Source of the DNA: Schleiferilactobacillus shenzhenensis LY-73
Lineage (GTDB): Bacteria > Bacillota > Bacilli > Lactobacillales > Lactobacillaceae
NCBI RefSeq assembly: GCF_000469325.1
Contig: NZ_KI271589.1
Location: forward strand, 1-64,000
Direction of reading: 5' to 3'
Length of the DNA stretch: 64,000 nt
A program made the translations under genes and the position numbers. Numbering within the stretch: the stretch's first letter is position 1; each line of letters starts with the position of its first letter. The notes beneath the pieces are model-generated. The model did not search any database. It was given only the letters and a program-made list of their open reading frames with translations, and had not been told where the DNA came from. This document shows positions 18,818 to 27,900 of the stretch, piece by piece.

Positions 18818-19627
18818 TTATAGATAAAAGTACTTCTTCAAGAAATTGGCGACACCGTTCTCTTCGTTGGTATCGGTCACCCGGTCGGCGATGGCCTTGA
18901 TACTGGGGATGGCATTGCCCACGGCGACGCTGAGGCCGGCGAAGAGCATCATCTCCCGGTCGTTCTCTTCGTCGCCGAAGACCATCAGGTTCTCGGTGCC
19001 GTAGCCGAGATGCTTGAGCAGCCGCTCCAAGCCGACGCGCTTGTTAATGCCGGCGGGCATCAGCTCCAGCAATTGGCGACGGGAGCGGGTAATGTCGACA
19101 CCCTCAATATTCAAATTGCTTTGGAGCTGGTCGACCAGCGTCGGTTTCACGGCGATGGCGCCTTTGTAGATAGCCTCCGTCTTGGCGTCGCGATACTCGT
19201 CTGCCCGGTAGAATAAGAAAGGCATACCGTGGGGCGCCACCAGCGGATACTGGGATTCGCCGTGATCTAGCAGGGCGTATACCGCATTGGCGGCAACGAG
19301 ATTGACTGGCACCTTGTACTGCCGGCCAACATCCACGACGCCGGCCACGGCCTGTTCCGGCATAGTCTGGCTGAAGATGACGGTACCCTTGTTGTTCTCC
19401 CGCACCAGCCCGCCATTGAAGTAGATGGAGAAATCGCCTGGACGGGTCAGCCCCAGCTGCTGGTTCAGCTTAGTCAGACCCGGCACCGGGCGGCCGGAGC
19501 AGAGCACGATCTTCATCCCGGCGTCATGGAGATGGGTCAGGACAGTAATCGTCTCCGGGGCGAGGGTACCGTCTTCTTTGAGCAGTGTATGGTCTAGATC
19601 GAATGCCAGCAGCTTGAATTGTTGCAT
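18818..19627 (-). CDS. Cof-type HAD-IIB phosphatase
   Basis: A 269-residue HAD hydrolase of the Cof subfamily. Motif I is LAFDLDHTLL (nucleophile Asp10), motif II LCSGRP, and the C-terminal motif IV VFGDEENDREM. A type IIB cap lies between. Members dephosphorylate sugar phosphates or flavin and cofactor intermediates; the substrate cannot be told from sequence. I chose ATG 19627, preceded by GGAAGGAG, rather than the in-frame start at 19654. It is a single-gene unit. Confidence 0.87.
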   Translation of the reverse strand: MQQFKLLAFDLDHTLLKEDGTLAPETITVLTHLHDAGMKIVLCSGRPVPGLTKLNQQLGLTRPGDFSIYFNGGLVRENNKGTVIFSQTMPEQAVAGVVDVGRQYKVPVNLVAANAVYALLDHGESQYPLVAPHGMPFLFYRADEYRDAKTEAIYKGAIAVKPTLVDQLQSNLNIEGVDITRSRRQLLELMPAGINKRVGLERLLKHLGYGTENLMVFGDEENDREMMLFAGLSVAVGNAIPSIKAIADRVTDTNEENGVANFLKKYFYL

Positions 19628-19701
19628 GGTGATGCTCCTTCCGTGGTGAGTCAATAAATCTATTATACGCCACGACGGACAGTATCACCGGCCAATTCTG
19701 G

Positions 19702-20559
19702 CTAGGCAAACGTCAGGACCCACTGGGGATGCCGGCGGCGAATCACCAAATAGACTACCATATAAACCAGTGCAATGACGACGCCCAGCAGCATGAATTC
19801 GCCGGCGGCAGTCAACTGGGCCCAACTGAAGGGGTGGTCCTCGAGGTTATACATGCCGCCGGGAAACGCAAACTGCCGCGTCACGGGGTAAAGATCAGTT
19901 AAGAAGTGCACGATCATGCCCGGCCAGAGGGAACGGGTCAGCAGCATCACCATCGTCACCGCCAATGCCCAGCCGAAGACGGTCAGCATGTTGTAGATGG
20001 TGGGAAACAAGAAATTCGGTGCCCCAGCCGCATTATTCAGGTGCATCAGAGCAAAAAGCAGGCTGGTCAGAACGACCGTGCTAAAAACAGGCCAGCGCGT
20101 TCCCTGTAAGACATGCCGCAAAAGCTGAAAGACGACGCCGCGGAAAAGAACTTCTTCGGCCACGGCAATCAAAACAACTTGGAGGATACTCCAGGGAATG
20201 AGGGCGTGAAAGTCTTCTAAGCGCCACATGGTTTGAACTTCCGGCCAAATGTCCGGCAGTGACTGGCCGATGTTGAGCCATATGATTGGGGCACTCAACA
20301 AAAGGCCCCATAACAAGGTCCGTCCAGCGAAAGGAACATGAATGTGCAACCAGTGTTCAGCAGCCCATAACAGGGCTAAATTCACGCCGGTTTCTAAGAG
20401 GATCAGCTCGACGTGGTAGCCGCCGCTGGTGATCAATAACGGCCACCAGCCGGCGATCATCAGAACAATTTGCTCAATGATCAAGACGACTGCCACAGCT
20501 AACCAGTAATATTTGCGGGTAATAGAACGCCCTGTATGTCTTTCTTCCATGGCTCTCAT
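19702..20559 (-). CDS. CPBP-family intramembrane metalloprotease
   Basis: A 285-residue protein with about eight membrane spans and the CPBP (Abi/CAAX protease) motifs: EEVLFRGVVFQLLRH with the paired glutamates, then an Asn/His motif in ALMHLNN. Lactobacilli carry many of these, often near bacteriocin or surface-protein genes, where they act in immunity or processing; the substrate here is unknown. GAGGGGCG lies close to the first ATG, so a start three codons later is possible. No partner gene is adjacent. Confidence 0.85.
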   Translation of the reverse strand: MRAMEERHTGRSITRKYYWLAVAVVLIIEQIVLMIAGWWPLLITSGGYHVELILLETGVNLALLWAAEHWLHIHVPFAGRTLLWGLLLSAPIIWLNIGQSLPDIWPEVQTMWRLEDFHALIPWSILQVVLIAVAEEVLFRGVVFQLLRHVLQGTRWPVFSTVVLTSLLFALMHLNNAAGAPNFLFPTIYNMLTVFGWALAVTMVMLLTRSLWPGMIVHFLTDLYPVTRQFAFPGGMYNLEDHPFSWAQLTAAGEFMLLGVVIALVYMVVYLVIRRRHPQWVLTFA

Positions 20560-20750
20560 CGCCCCTCTTTTACAGATTGCAGTTGATGTGAATTAACAGC
20601 CAATACATCATACACAATTGCTTGTAGGTAAGACGCTCACGGATTGCACTAATCATGAGATTTTCTTCACTGTCAAGCCATTAATTGAAGAAATTATACT
20701 TTTTTGCCAAAAAGGGTCAAACAGATCAGCCCTCTTTTTTCTGCGCAAAT

Positions 20751-20800
20751 AAAAAGCAAGGTCAGGAGCCGCGTGGCTGACGCTTCCTAACCTTGCAAAA
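20751..20800 (-). terminator. terminator of the esterase-PTS operon
   Basis: On the minus strand GCAAGGTTAGGA pairs imperfectly with TCCTGACCTTGC, followed by TTTTTATTT. The rest of 20580-20815 shows no gene. Confidence 0.75.
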
Positions 20801-20820
20801 ACGGGTATTACATCGTGGCA

Positions 20821-22287
20821 CTACTGCTCCGGATAGATCTCATCAATCCGTCCTTCATCCACCCCAAAGAACCAGGTGACAACGAACCCGCCCAAATACG
20901 CGACGGCCATCGCCAGCAGATAGCTCAGCTGCTGCCCTGGCTGCATGATCAGCAGGCCGAACAAACCAGAGACACCCTGGGAGACAGCGCCCAGATGGAA
21001 CAGTGAAGCAACCACCCCGCCGAACCCAGCGCCGATGCACGCCGTCAAAAACGACCGGCCCAGCGGTAAGGTCACCGCGTACATCAGCGGTTCGCCGATC
21101 CCCAGAATGGCCACGGGAATCGAGCTCATCACCATCTTTCTGAACCGGGCATTCTTGCTCTTGAAGTATAGAGCAAAGCCGGCGCCGACTTGCCCGCCGC
21201 CAGCCATCATCAGGATGGGCAAGAGGTAGTTGATGCCGTGGGTCGGGCCGGTGGGGTCATTGAGCAGCACGTGGATCGGCGTCAACGCCTGGTGCAGGCC
21301 GACGGAGACAAGGCCGAGGAACGTGGAGGACAGGATGAAGCCGCCGAATACGCTGAGCTTGCCGTAGACGAAGTCCATGACCAAGTAAATCGCGTTGGTC
21401 AGCCAACTGCCCACCGGCTGCAGGAAAACCACCGCCACCAGGGCGCCGATGATCACGGTCAGCAGCGGTGTGAAGAACGTGTCCAGCACCGTCGGCATCC
21501 ACCGCCGAATCTGCTTCTCCAGCCAGGCGAAGAAGATGCCCATGAACAGGGCCGTCAACAGCCCGCCGACACCGACCACGTAAGGCGTGTTGGTCAACGG
21601 CATCGTGATGGCTTGCGACCCCAGCGGGAAGCCGGGCACCACGACACCGAGGCACAAGGTCCCGCCTAAACCGCCAAGAATCGCGCTCCCGTGGAATTCC
21701 CGGGCCGCGTTCATACCGACGAAGATGGGCAGAAAGGTGAACAGACCCCAGCCCAGCGTCTTGATCGTCATGTACCACCAGTCGTTCACGAACGCGGAAC
21801 CAGTCTGGTAGTCGATGACATTAGTCAGCCCGTTGATCAGGCCAGCAGCAATGATCCCCGGCAATAACGGGATGAACACGTTGGCAATATGCTGCAGACC
21901 GCGCTGGAGCGGCTTATCGTGTCTGGCCTTGTTCTCGGCTTTGTTTTCCTTGGCAATGTCCCGCACGTCACCGCCCGCGCGCTCGCTATCCTGGGCCACC
22001 GTGGCCTCATCCTCATCGTCGGCACCCAGCGGTACCTGGGTCAGCGAAGCAAACGGCTGGGCCACTTGGTTGACCTTGCCCGGTCCCAGGACGACTTGCA
22101 AGCTATCCGCATCGACCACGGCCAGGACACCGTCGATTTTCTTCAATGCATCCACATTGACCTGGCCCTTATCCTTGACGCCCAGGCGCAGGCGAGTCAT
22201 ACAAGCCACGTTCGACTGGATATTGTCCTTGCCGCCAACATCGGCCAGGATTTTCTTGGCCATTTCTTCATAACTCTCATTCTTCAT
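20821..22287 (-). CDS. PTS permease EIIBC, N-acetylmuramate/sucrose (MurP-like) type
   Basis: A 488-residue PTS permease of the glucose-glucoside superfamily. EIIB (1-85) has phosphocysteine Cys29 in SNVACMTRLRLGV; an acidic, charged linker (about 90-130) joins EIIC (about 135-475), with about ten spans and the GLHQALTPI motif. The EIIB opening and the linker resemble MurP, but MurQ and MupG are absent, so N-acetylmuramate is only one possible substrate. There is no EIIA, so it must borrow one, for example that of ScrA or a general glucose-type EIIA. It starts 18 bases after the lipoprotein esterase gene in one operon. Confidence 0.85.
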   Translation of the reverse strand: MKNESYEEMAKKILADVGGKDNIQSNVACMTRLRLGVKDKGQVNVDALKKIDGVLAVVDADSLQVVLGPGKVNQVAQPFASLTQVPLGADDEDEATVAQDSERAGGDVRDIAKENKAENKARHDKPLQRGLQHIANVFIPLLPGIIAAGLINGLTNVIDYQTGSAFVNDWWYMTIKTLGWGLFTFLPIFVGMNAAREFHGSAILGGLGGTLCLGVVVPGFPLGSQAITMPLTNTPYVVGVGGLLTALFMGIFFAWLEKQIRRWMPTVLDTFFTPLLTVIIGALVAVVFLQPVGSWLTNAIYLVMDFVYGKLSVFGGFILSSTFLGLVSVGLHQALTPIHVLLNDPTGPTHGINYLLPILMMAGGGQVGAGFALYFKSKNARFRKMVMSSIPVAILGIGEPLMYAVTLPLGRSFLTACIGAGFGGVVASLFHLGAVSQGVSGLFGLLIMQPGQQLSYLLAMAVAYLGGFVVTWFFGVDEGRIDEIYPEQ

Positions 22288-22305
22288 GATGGTCTCCCCG
22301 CCTTT

Positions 22306-23211
22306 CTACTTGCCGACCTTGAACTGGTCGATGACCCATTGGTACCCCTTGGGCATGGCCTTGGTCCAATAGGTCCAGTTGTGATTGTCACCGCTGTCCT
22401 TGACGAACTTGACGCTGTTGCCGTTGGCCTTGACCGCCTTAACGAAGCGGGTCACGTCCTTGATGGGCACGGTGGTATCCGAGCTGGTCGATTCCACGTA
22501 GAACTGAACATTCTTGGACTCGGCGCTCAGATAATGGGTCGGGAAGACGCTGTTATAGACCTTGTCCGACCAATTCGTGTGGCCGTCAGTGAAGGCATGG
22601 AGCGACTTGCGGAAGATGTTATCGGCCGGCAAGTCATACCAGACCGCCGGGGAGACGAGGACCGCTTTAGAAAAGTAGTCCGGGTACTTCAGCGCCAAGC
22701 GAGCCGCCCCGTAACCGCCCATGGAAATGCCGCCGAGGGCGTGGTCCTGGCGGGCGGTGCTCACCTTGTAAGTCTTGTTGATGGTGGGAATTAGGTCCTT
22801 CATGATTGCGGTCTCCATCTGCATGCCGCCCTTGGCGTTGATGTAGAACGAGTTGAAGCCGTCGATGAAGACCACGATGGCCCTTTGGTTGGCCCGGTGA
22901 ATAATACCGTCCAGCATCTGCTGGGAATTGAACCGCTCCAGCAGGTTACGGTGATTGCCGTACAGCCCGTGCATCATGTAGACCACCGGGTAACGCTTGC
23001 TGGCCGTCGGGTTATATCCCGCCGGCAGGTAGACGTCATAATTCCAGTCGATCCCCAGGGCCTTGGAATAGACCGTCGTCGTCACCACTTTACTGGTGGG
23101 AGAAACGGTGCTGGCCGCCTTGGGTTTGCTGTTGCCACACCCGCTGACCGCAATCAGCAGCAGGGCTAAGCCGGCCGCGAGAGCCAGCCAGCCGTGCGTG
23201 TGTTTTCTCAT
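22306..23211 (-). CDS. surface lipoprotein esterase of the alpha/beta-hydrolase family
   Basis: A 301-residue lipoprotein. The signal ends in lipobox VSGC (Cys25). The mature part is an esterase-D-like alpha/beta hydrolase: oxyanion strand VVYMMHGLYGNH, nucleophile Ser163 in GGISMGGYG, and a C-terminal His in SGDNHNWTYW. It resembles tributyrin, acetyl-xylan and feruloyl-type esterases. ATG 23211 follows GGAGGCGG. Its place directly upstream of a PTS permease suggests it strips acyl groups from a sugar outside the membrane before uptake; that link is inference. The 120 bases upstream hold the promoter region, with no other gene. Confidence 0.86.
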   Translation of the reverse strand: MRKHTHGWLALAAGLALLLIAVSGCGNSKPKAASTVSPTSKVVTTTVYSKALGIDWNYDVYLPAGYNPTASKRYPVVYMMHGLYGNHRNLLERFNSQQMLDGIIHRANQRAIVVFIDGFNSFYINAKGGMQMETAIMKDLIPTINKTYKVSTARQDHALGGISMGGYGAARLALKYPDYFSKAVLVSPAVWYDLPADNIFRKSLHAFTDGHTNWSDKVYNSVFPTHYLSAESKNVQFYVESTSSDTTVPIKDVTRFVKAVKANGNSVKFVKDSGDNHNWTYWTKAMPKGYQWVIDQFKVGK

Positions 23212-23338
23212 GTTTTCCGCCTCCAAAATAAGCTGAATAAGTGCACCTTGAAACCGATTTAATCGTAGCACGTGGGAAATCCCGTTTCAAAATATATCGC
23301 TAGATAATTTTGCGTCCAAAACGATGTTTCACAAGCAA

Positions 23339-23371
23339 ACAAAAAGAGAGGCCGGCGTGCCGGTCCCTCTG
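23339..23371 (-). terminator. terminator of the sugar-acid operon
   Basis: On the minus strand AGAGGGACCGGC pairs with GCCGGCCTCTC, then TTTTTG. It follows the KDPG aldolase stop by about 20 bases. Confidence 0.85.
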
Positions 23372-23392
23372 TATAGTTCTTACTGAAAACAG

Positions 23393-24037
23393 TTAGCCGC
23401 GAATCTCCGCCAACTTAGCCTGGTACTTCTTGGCTTGGGCAGTCACCGCCGCGTAATCGCCAGTCTTGGCCCCTGCCGTCAGATTACTGCCGGCACCGAC
23501 CAGGGCCACACCCGCGGCGAACCATTCCGCCATATTGTCGACGTTGACACCGCCGGTGGGCATGATGCTCAGGTACGGGAACGGCGCCAGGACAGCCTTG
23601 ACCATGGCCGGCTTCATCACCGCACCCGGGAACAGCTTGACCAGATCAACGCCAGACTCCAGCGCCTGCTGCATCTCCGTGGGGCTCATGCAGCCGGGGG
23701 TGTACGGTGTCGCGTACAGGTTGCACATCTTAGCGGTCTCCGGGTTGAAGCTGGGGCTCACCACAAACTCTGCCCCAGCAATCATTGCGACCCGGGCGGT
23801 GGCCGGATCTAAGACGGTACCAGCCCCGATAACGACGCTCTTGTCATCGGCGTACTTCTTCGTCAGGTTGGCGATCACTTGGTCCGCATGGGGCACCGTG
23901 AAGGTCAACTCAATAGCGGTGACCCCGCCGGCAATAACGGCATCGGCGGTCTTCTCGGCCACCTCCGGACTATCCCCGCGGACAACGGCAACGACACCGG
24001 CCTTTTGCAGGCGCATCAGACGATCAACTTTTTGCAT
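23393..24037 (-). CDS. eda: 2-keto-3-deoxy-6-phosphogluconate aldolase
   Basis: A 214-residue KDPG/KHG aldolase. It shows the catalytic Glu43 in AIELTF, GAGTVLDP, PGCMSPTE, and the Schiff-base Lys134 in DLVKLFPGAV, then MPTGGVN. It splits KDPG (or the galacto epimer) into pyruvate and glyceraldehyde-3-phosphate in the cytoplasm. It is the last gene of a seven-gene operon whose KDG kinase makes its substrate. The pair would also finish breakdown of uronides processed by KduI and KduD, encoded near 43 kb. Confidence 0.93.
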   Translation of the reverse strand: MQKVDRLMRLQKAGVVAVVRGDSPEVAEKTADAVIAGGVTAIELTFTVPHADQVIANLTKKYADDKSVVIGAGTVLDPATARVAMIAGAEFVVSPSFNPETAKMCNLYATPYTPGCMSPTEMQQALESGVDLVKLFPGAVMKPAMVKAVLAPFPYLSIMPTGGVNVDNMAEWFAAGVALVGAGSNLTAGAKTGDYAAVTAQAKKYQAKLAEIRG

Positions 24038-24092
24038 GGAAGAAAAGCTCCTTTTCTTTTGTGGACTGATATATTACTTGGTCAACACCATT

Positions 24093-24638
24093 CTACTCTA
24101 CATTGACGTGGGCGTGAAGCGCTGCCGCGTTACTCGTATCATCCCGTTTAGCCAGCTTCAGGCAGAGGGCATCCAGGGTGATATGCACCGTCTGATCGAA
24201 GAGCGTCGACAAGAGCTGGATGGACTCGACGCCCGCCCCGGTCTTAGTCGCCCCGGGAACGACCACGACGGCATCGGCCAGTTTGGCCAGCGGTGATTCC
24301 GGGTCACTGGTGAACGCCACCACGTTCAGCCCCAGTTTTTTGGCCGCTTCCGTATCCGCCACAATGGTCTTGGTCGTGCCAGAACCGGACACCGCCACCC
24401 ACGTGTCGCCCTTTTGAATCGACGGGGTAATGGTCTCGCCCATGACGTAATCGGTGTAACCGATGTGCATCAAGCGCATGGCGAAGCCTTTCGCCTGGAA
24501 GCCAGAACGACCGGCGCCGATGACGAAGATCCGTTTGTCTTTGGTGAGAAAGGGCATCGCCTGGTCCAGCTGTTTTTCGTCCACCAGGGCCATCACCGTG
24601 TTGATCTCGTGCATAATATCGGGTAAAACTGTTGTCAT
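24093..24638 (-). CDS. hxlB: 6-phospho-3-hexuloisomerase (SIS domain)
   Basis: A 181-residue SIS-domain protein matching phosphohexuloisomerase: FVIGAGRSGFQAKGFAMRLMHIG, then WVAVSGSGTTKTIV, the usual length. The enzyme interconverts D-arabino-3-hexulose-6-phosphate and fructose-6-phosphate. Its start overlaps the stop of the hexulose-phosphate synthase gene in ATGA, so the two are translationally coupled, as in ribulose monophosphate pathway operons. GGAGGT precedes the ATG. In this sugar-acid operon the pair's true substrate is uncertain. Confidence 0.88.
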   Translation of the reverse strand: MTTVLPDIMHEINTVMALVDEKQLDQAMPFLTKDKRIFVIGAGRSGFQAKGFAMRLMHIGYTDYVMGETITPSIQKGDTWVAVSGSGTTKTIVADTEAAKKLGLNVVAFTSDPESPLAKLADAVVVVPGATKTGAGVESIQLLSTLFDQTVHITLDALCLKLAKRDDTSNAAALHAHVNVE

Positions 24639-25261
24639 TTGTGAACTACCTCCATTAAATCGTGTGCTGCAGCCGCCGGATCGTTGGCTTTGGTAATCGC
24701 GGAACCGACGATCACGATGTCCGTCAGGCCCTGGGTTGCCAACGCGGCCGCCCCAGCCTGGTCGACGCCGCCAGCAATCGCCAAGTGCTTCAAGCTGGGG
24801 AATTGCTGGTGGAACGCTGCCACCGTGGCCGTCGGCGCCATCTTGTCCTGCCGGTCGGTACTGTGGTGCAGACAATAGATGGCCTCCGGGAAATCACTGA
24901 TGGCTGCTTGCTTGTCCGCGGTCGTCTCCATCAGGTCGATCATCATGGTCCGCTGAGCGGCTTGGGTGACTGCCGCCACAGCGGCAATCGTCGCGTGGGA
25001 ACTGGCGCCCATGACGGTCAAAATATCAGCACCGGCCTGGAATCCTTGGGTAAACTCATAGGCCCCTTCATCGATAGTCTTCAGGTCGACCAGCAGCCGA
25101 CTGCGCTGCACGGCCGCCCGCATCGTGATCATTCCGTGGTACCCGTAATCCTTGACCAGCGAGGTGCCCATCTCAACGATGTCCACGACCCCGTCCAGTT
25201 GCTTGGCCAACGCCGCCGCATCATCCAGCGACAACCGATCAATGGCTGCTTGGAGTTGCAT
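24635..25261 (-). CDS. hxlA: 3-hexulose-6-phosphate synthase-like (OMP decarboxylase superfamily)
   Basis: A 208-residue protein of the KGPDC/HPS group. It has the metal and catalytic motif LLVDLKTIDEGAYE, the MIDLME strand and a GGVDQAG phosphate site. HPS condenses ribulose-5-phosphate and formaldehyde to arabino-3-hexulose-6-phosphate or runs backwards; its close relative decarboxylates 3-keto-L-gulonate-6-phosphate. Pairing with a phosphohexuloisomerase argues for HPS. The start follows AAAGGGG. Neighbours (KDG kinase and KDPG aldolase) point to sugar acids, so a decarboxylase or a new aldol reaction is a fair alternative. Confidence 0.85.
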   Translation of the reverse strand: MQLQAAIDRLSLDDAAALAKQLDGVVDIVEMGTSLVKDYGYHGMITMRAAVQRSRLLVDLKTIDEGAYEFTQGFQAGADILTVMGASSHATIAAVAAVTQAAQRTMMIDLMETTADKQAAISDFPEAIYCLHHSTDRQDKMAPTATVAAFHQQFPSLKHLAIAGGVDQAGAAALATQGLTDIVIVGSAITKANDPAAAAHDLMEVVHK

Positions 25262-25337
25262 AACTGTCCCCTTTCTCGTCTTCATCAACGCAAAATACGT
25301 GCCAGCAGAATCATAGCACGTATTGGCGAATTGTCGT

Positions 25338-26294
25338 TTATCGCGGATTGGCGGCCAGGAATGCGGCCAGCTTCTCCGGTGTCGGGTAGCCGTCGTTGTC
25401 GCCCGGTGCTTGCACGGCGAAGGCCCCGACCGCATTGGCCCGGATGACTGCGTCCCGTAAGGACTGGCCTTCCATTAACGCGGTGACCAGCCCTAGGGCG
25501 AAGCCATCGCCCGCACCAACCGTATCGACCACCTGGTCGACCTTGAAGCCCGGCACCGTGTAACTATCGCCGGCCTTCGTCTGGACGTATGCGCCCTTCG
25601 CCCCCGTCTTCACGACCACCGTTTGCGTGCGGTCGCTCTGACCCAGGTAGAAGTCAGCAATCGCCTTAGGGTCGTCGCTGCCCACCAGGATCTTCCCCTC
25701 GTTGTCCCCAGGCAGAATGATCTCGGCTTCCTTGGCCAGTTCGTTCAGCGTACCGGCCATCTTCTCCTGACTGGACCATAGCTGCGGCCGCAGGTTAGGG
25801 TCGAAGGTGGTGCGGATGTTGTGTTCATGCAGCAGTTGAATCAAGTACTTGAAGGCGTCCAAGGCTTGGTCAGAAATCGCCGGAAAGATGCCGGACAAGT
25901 GGGCAAACTTGACGCCGGAGAAATCGATCTTGTCCAGCATGCGCTTTTCAAAGTGGGCCGCCGCCGAGTTGCGCCGGAAGTAGAAGATGCTGGGGTCGCC
26001 ATGGGAGACCCGGTCCTTCAATTGGAAGGCCGTCCAGTAGTCCGGGGTGGAAGAAATGTAATCCGTCCCAATCTGGTTTTCAGCCAACTGATCCTTAATG
26101 AAGTCGCCGAAAGGATCTTCCCCTAAACGGGTGATGTACTGGGCGGAGTGGCCCAGGCGGGAAACCCCCACCGCCACGTTCACTTCGGCACCGGCCAAGA
26201 ACTTGTGGAAATGGACGGCGTCTTTCAGCGACTTGTCCATATCTTCTGAAGCAAAGAGGGCGATGGGTTCGCCGATGGTTAAGAATTCTGACAT
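25338..26294 (-). CDS. kdgK: 2-keto-3-deoxygluconate kinase (PfkB family)
   Basis: A 318-residue PfkB sugar kinase with both signatures: an N-terminal substrate-site region (KFLAGAEVNVAVGVSRLG) and DTVGAGDGFALG near the C-terminus containing the catalytic Asp. FDPNLRPQLW is typical of KDG and fructose kinases. It would phosphorylate 2-keto-3-deoxygluconate to KDPG with ATP, matching the aldolase three genes downstream. The family also includes 5-dehydro-2-deoxygluconokinase, less likely here. Confidence 0.9.
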   Translation of the reverse strand: MSEFLTIGEPIALFASEDMDKSLKDAVHFHKFLAGAEVNVAVGVSRLGHSAQYITRLGEDPFGDFIKDQLAENQIGTDYISSTPDYWTAFQLKDRVSHGDPSIFYFRRNSAAAHFEKRMLDKIDFSGVKFAHLSGIFPAISDQALDAFKYLIQLLHEHNIRTTFDPNLRPQLWSSQEKMAGTLNELAKEAEIILPGDNEGKILVGSDDPKAIADFYLGQSDRTQTVVVKTGAKGAYVQTKAGDSYTVPGFKVDQVVDTVGAGDGFALGLVTALMEGQSLRDAVIRANAVGAFAVQAPGDNDGYPTPEKLAAFLAANPR

Positions 26295-26336
26295 GGTGAT
26301 AACCTGCTTTCTAAAATAATCTTCTTATGGAAGAGT

Positions 26337-27614
26337 TTACATTAATACGTAAGCGACAACCAGGTTGAATGCCGTCGCGATCCAAGCCCAGGGCAAACCC
26401 GTGAGCAGGAACGTCTTCGTGTCGAGCCCGGCATACTCCACTGACCACAGGTTCCAAGACTGGGTGATGTCGGCAGAAACAGCCATCATCGTTGGCACCA
26501 CCAGCAGGCCATATAAGAAATACGGCGGGAACATCCCCGTGGCAGTGAAAATCGCCGCGGTGGCGGCACCCGCACCATAAAGCATGAGTGGGCCACGGAA
26601 GTAAGATAACGGGGCAATGACCATCATGATGATGACCAGCAAGAACCGGTTATTCGGGATAATGCTCTTGAACAGGCTGGTGAACTGGCCCATCGTGTGC
26701 ACGGCGGCACTCTGGAACATGGTCAGCACTAACAGCATGATGAGCAACCCGGCGATGTCGCCAATGGCCGTCTTGGCCGTATCGTTCATCATCGTCACGA
26801 ACCCTTTGTAAGTCTTCATGTTGCCGGTCATCGCAAAGGCTAGCAAGGTCGCCAGCAGCAAGGCCGGAATAGCATCCCACTTGAAGAAAATGCTCATTGC
26901 GACCGGGACCACGGGCAAGATATAGGTGATCCAGTGCACTTCTTGGACTTCCCCTTCTTCTTCAGCAATCATTTCAGGCTGGCCATGACGGATTTTCCGG
27001 GCGTAGAACAGAATCATCGCCATCACGATGATCATCTGAATTGCCGCAGCCACGAAGCCGAAGCGGAGGTAGTGATCATTCCACTTGACGCCTTTGAAGA
27101 ATACCGTGAACTGATTGAACAGGACGGGGTTAATATACATCGCCGCCCCAATCGAGAGGGTGAAAACTGAAACGGCCACCCGCCGCGGGACGCCCATCGA
27201 AAACATGATGGGGAAGAGAATCACGCCGACTGCGATGGCGGAACCAACACCGTAGGCACTGGAGAAAATCAACGCGGTAATCCAGGCAATCAGGATCGTG
27301 GCGAAGACGGGCGCATTCTTCCCGATTTTCTGCGTCCGCCGACTAATACTGCCGGCAATCCCCGTATCCACCAGCACCCGGCCAAACCAGGAACCGAGGA
27401 TGATATAAAGGGCCGTCTTCCCGTACCCGAGTACGGGGTCGGTGAAAATTTCTTTAACGGCCACATTCAGCGGCACCAATCCAATGATTGTCCAGGCCAC
27501 GGCCATCACCAGGAAGCCGACGGTCAGATTGCCGCCCTTCATGGCGTAAACGACGAAGCCGATGAAGGTGGCGATGAGCAAGATGCCGGTTATTGCTGTT
27601 CCCATAAATGTCAC
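26337..27614 (-). CDS. sugar-acid permease, GntP/CitMHS-like
   Basis: A 425-residue membrane protein with about twelve spans in two similar halves and helix-breaking re-entrant motifs (FSSAYGVGSAIAVG; PLSYFRGPLMLYGAG). It looks like an ion-driven organic anion or gluconate permease. Its position upstream of KDG kinase and KDPG aldolase suggests uptake of an aldonate, uronate or keto-deoxy acid. GAGGAGG precedes the ATG. Only 9 bases separate it from the 83-aa gene. Confidence 0.82.
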   Translation of the reverse strand: MTFMGTAITGILLIATFIGFVVYAMKGGNLTVGFLVMAVAWTIIGLVPLNVAVKEIFTDPVLGYGKTALYIILGSWFGRVLVDTGIAGSISRRTQKIGKNAPVFATILIAWITALIFSSAYGVGSAIAVGVILFPIMFSMGVPRRVAVSVFTLSIGAAMYINPVLFNQFTVFFKGVKWNDHYLRFGFVAAAIQMIIVMAMILFYARKIRHGQPEMIAEEEGEVQEVHWITYILPVVPVAMSIFFKWDAIPALLLATLLAFAMTGNMKTYKGFVTMMNDTAKTAIGDIAGLLIMLLVLTMFQSAAVHTMGQFTSLFKSIIPNNRFLLVIIMMVIAPLSYFRGPLMLYGAGAATAAIFTATGMFPPYFLYGLLVVPTMMAVSADITQSWNLWSVEYAGLDTKTFLLTGLPWAWIATAFNLVVAYVLM

Positions 27615-27623
27615 CCTCCTCGC

Positions 27624-27875
27624 TTAATAGTCGTTCAGTTCGCTCAAAATCCGCTGGTAGCTGGACTTGATGCCTTGGTTGCCTTTGTCCACGAAGAAAG
27701 TATTCTCCGTTGAATTGAACCGCTCCGCCAGGAAGTAGGCCGACAGATATGCAGCCAGGGCCTGCTTGGCGGCACTTTCTAAATCCTGGTCACGGGGTTG
27801 GACATCAATGTTCAGTGTGCTCAAGAATTGCTCGGCAAACTGCTGCGGATCGATCTGTACGCGTTCTTGTGGCAT
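27624..27875 (-). CDS. 83-aa protein of unknown function next to the permease
   Basis: A small, soluble, mostly helical protein (pI near neutral) with no signal or membrane segment: a helix with FAEQFLSTLNIDVQPRD, a central Ala-rich helix (AAKQALAAYLSAYFLAERF) and a C-terminal QRILSELNDY. It lies 25 bases after the isomerase gene and 9 before the permease gene, with GGAGTGATCC upstream of the ATG. I do not recognise the family. Its tight coupling suggests a cofactor of transport or of the pathway. Confidence 0.7.
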   Translation of the reverse strand: MPQERVQIDPQQFAEQFLSTLNIDVQPRDQDLESAAKQALAAYLSAYFLAERFNSTENTFFVDKGNQGIKSSYQRILSELNDY

Positions 27876-27900
27876 GGTGGATCACTCCTTGATTGTGGGT

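Noticed and set aside
20711-20742. Plus-strand hairpin AGGG...CCCT with T6
   Set aside because: The stem is only four to five bases and no plus-strand gene precedes it.
21190-22794. Long plus-strand frames opposite the MurP-like PTS and esterase genes
   Set aside because: They are shadows of GC-rich coding sequence without ribosome sites and show no membrane or domain pattern.
23262-23277. CACGTGGGAAA near the esterase promoter as a second parS
   Set aside because: It shares only the CACGTG core with parS; several consensus positions do not match.
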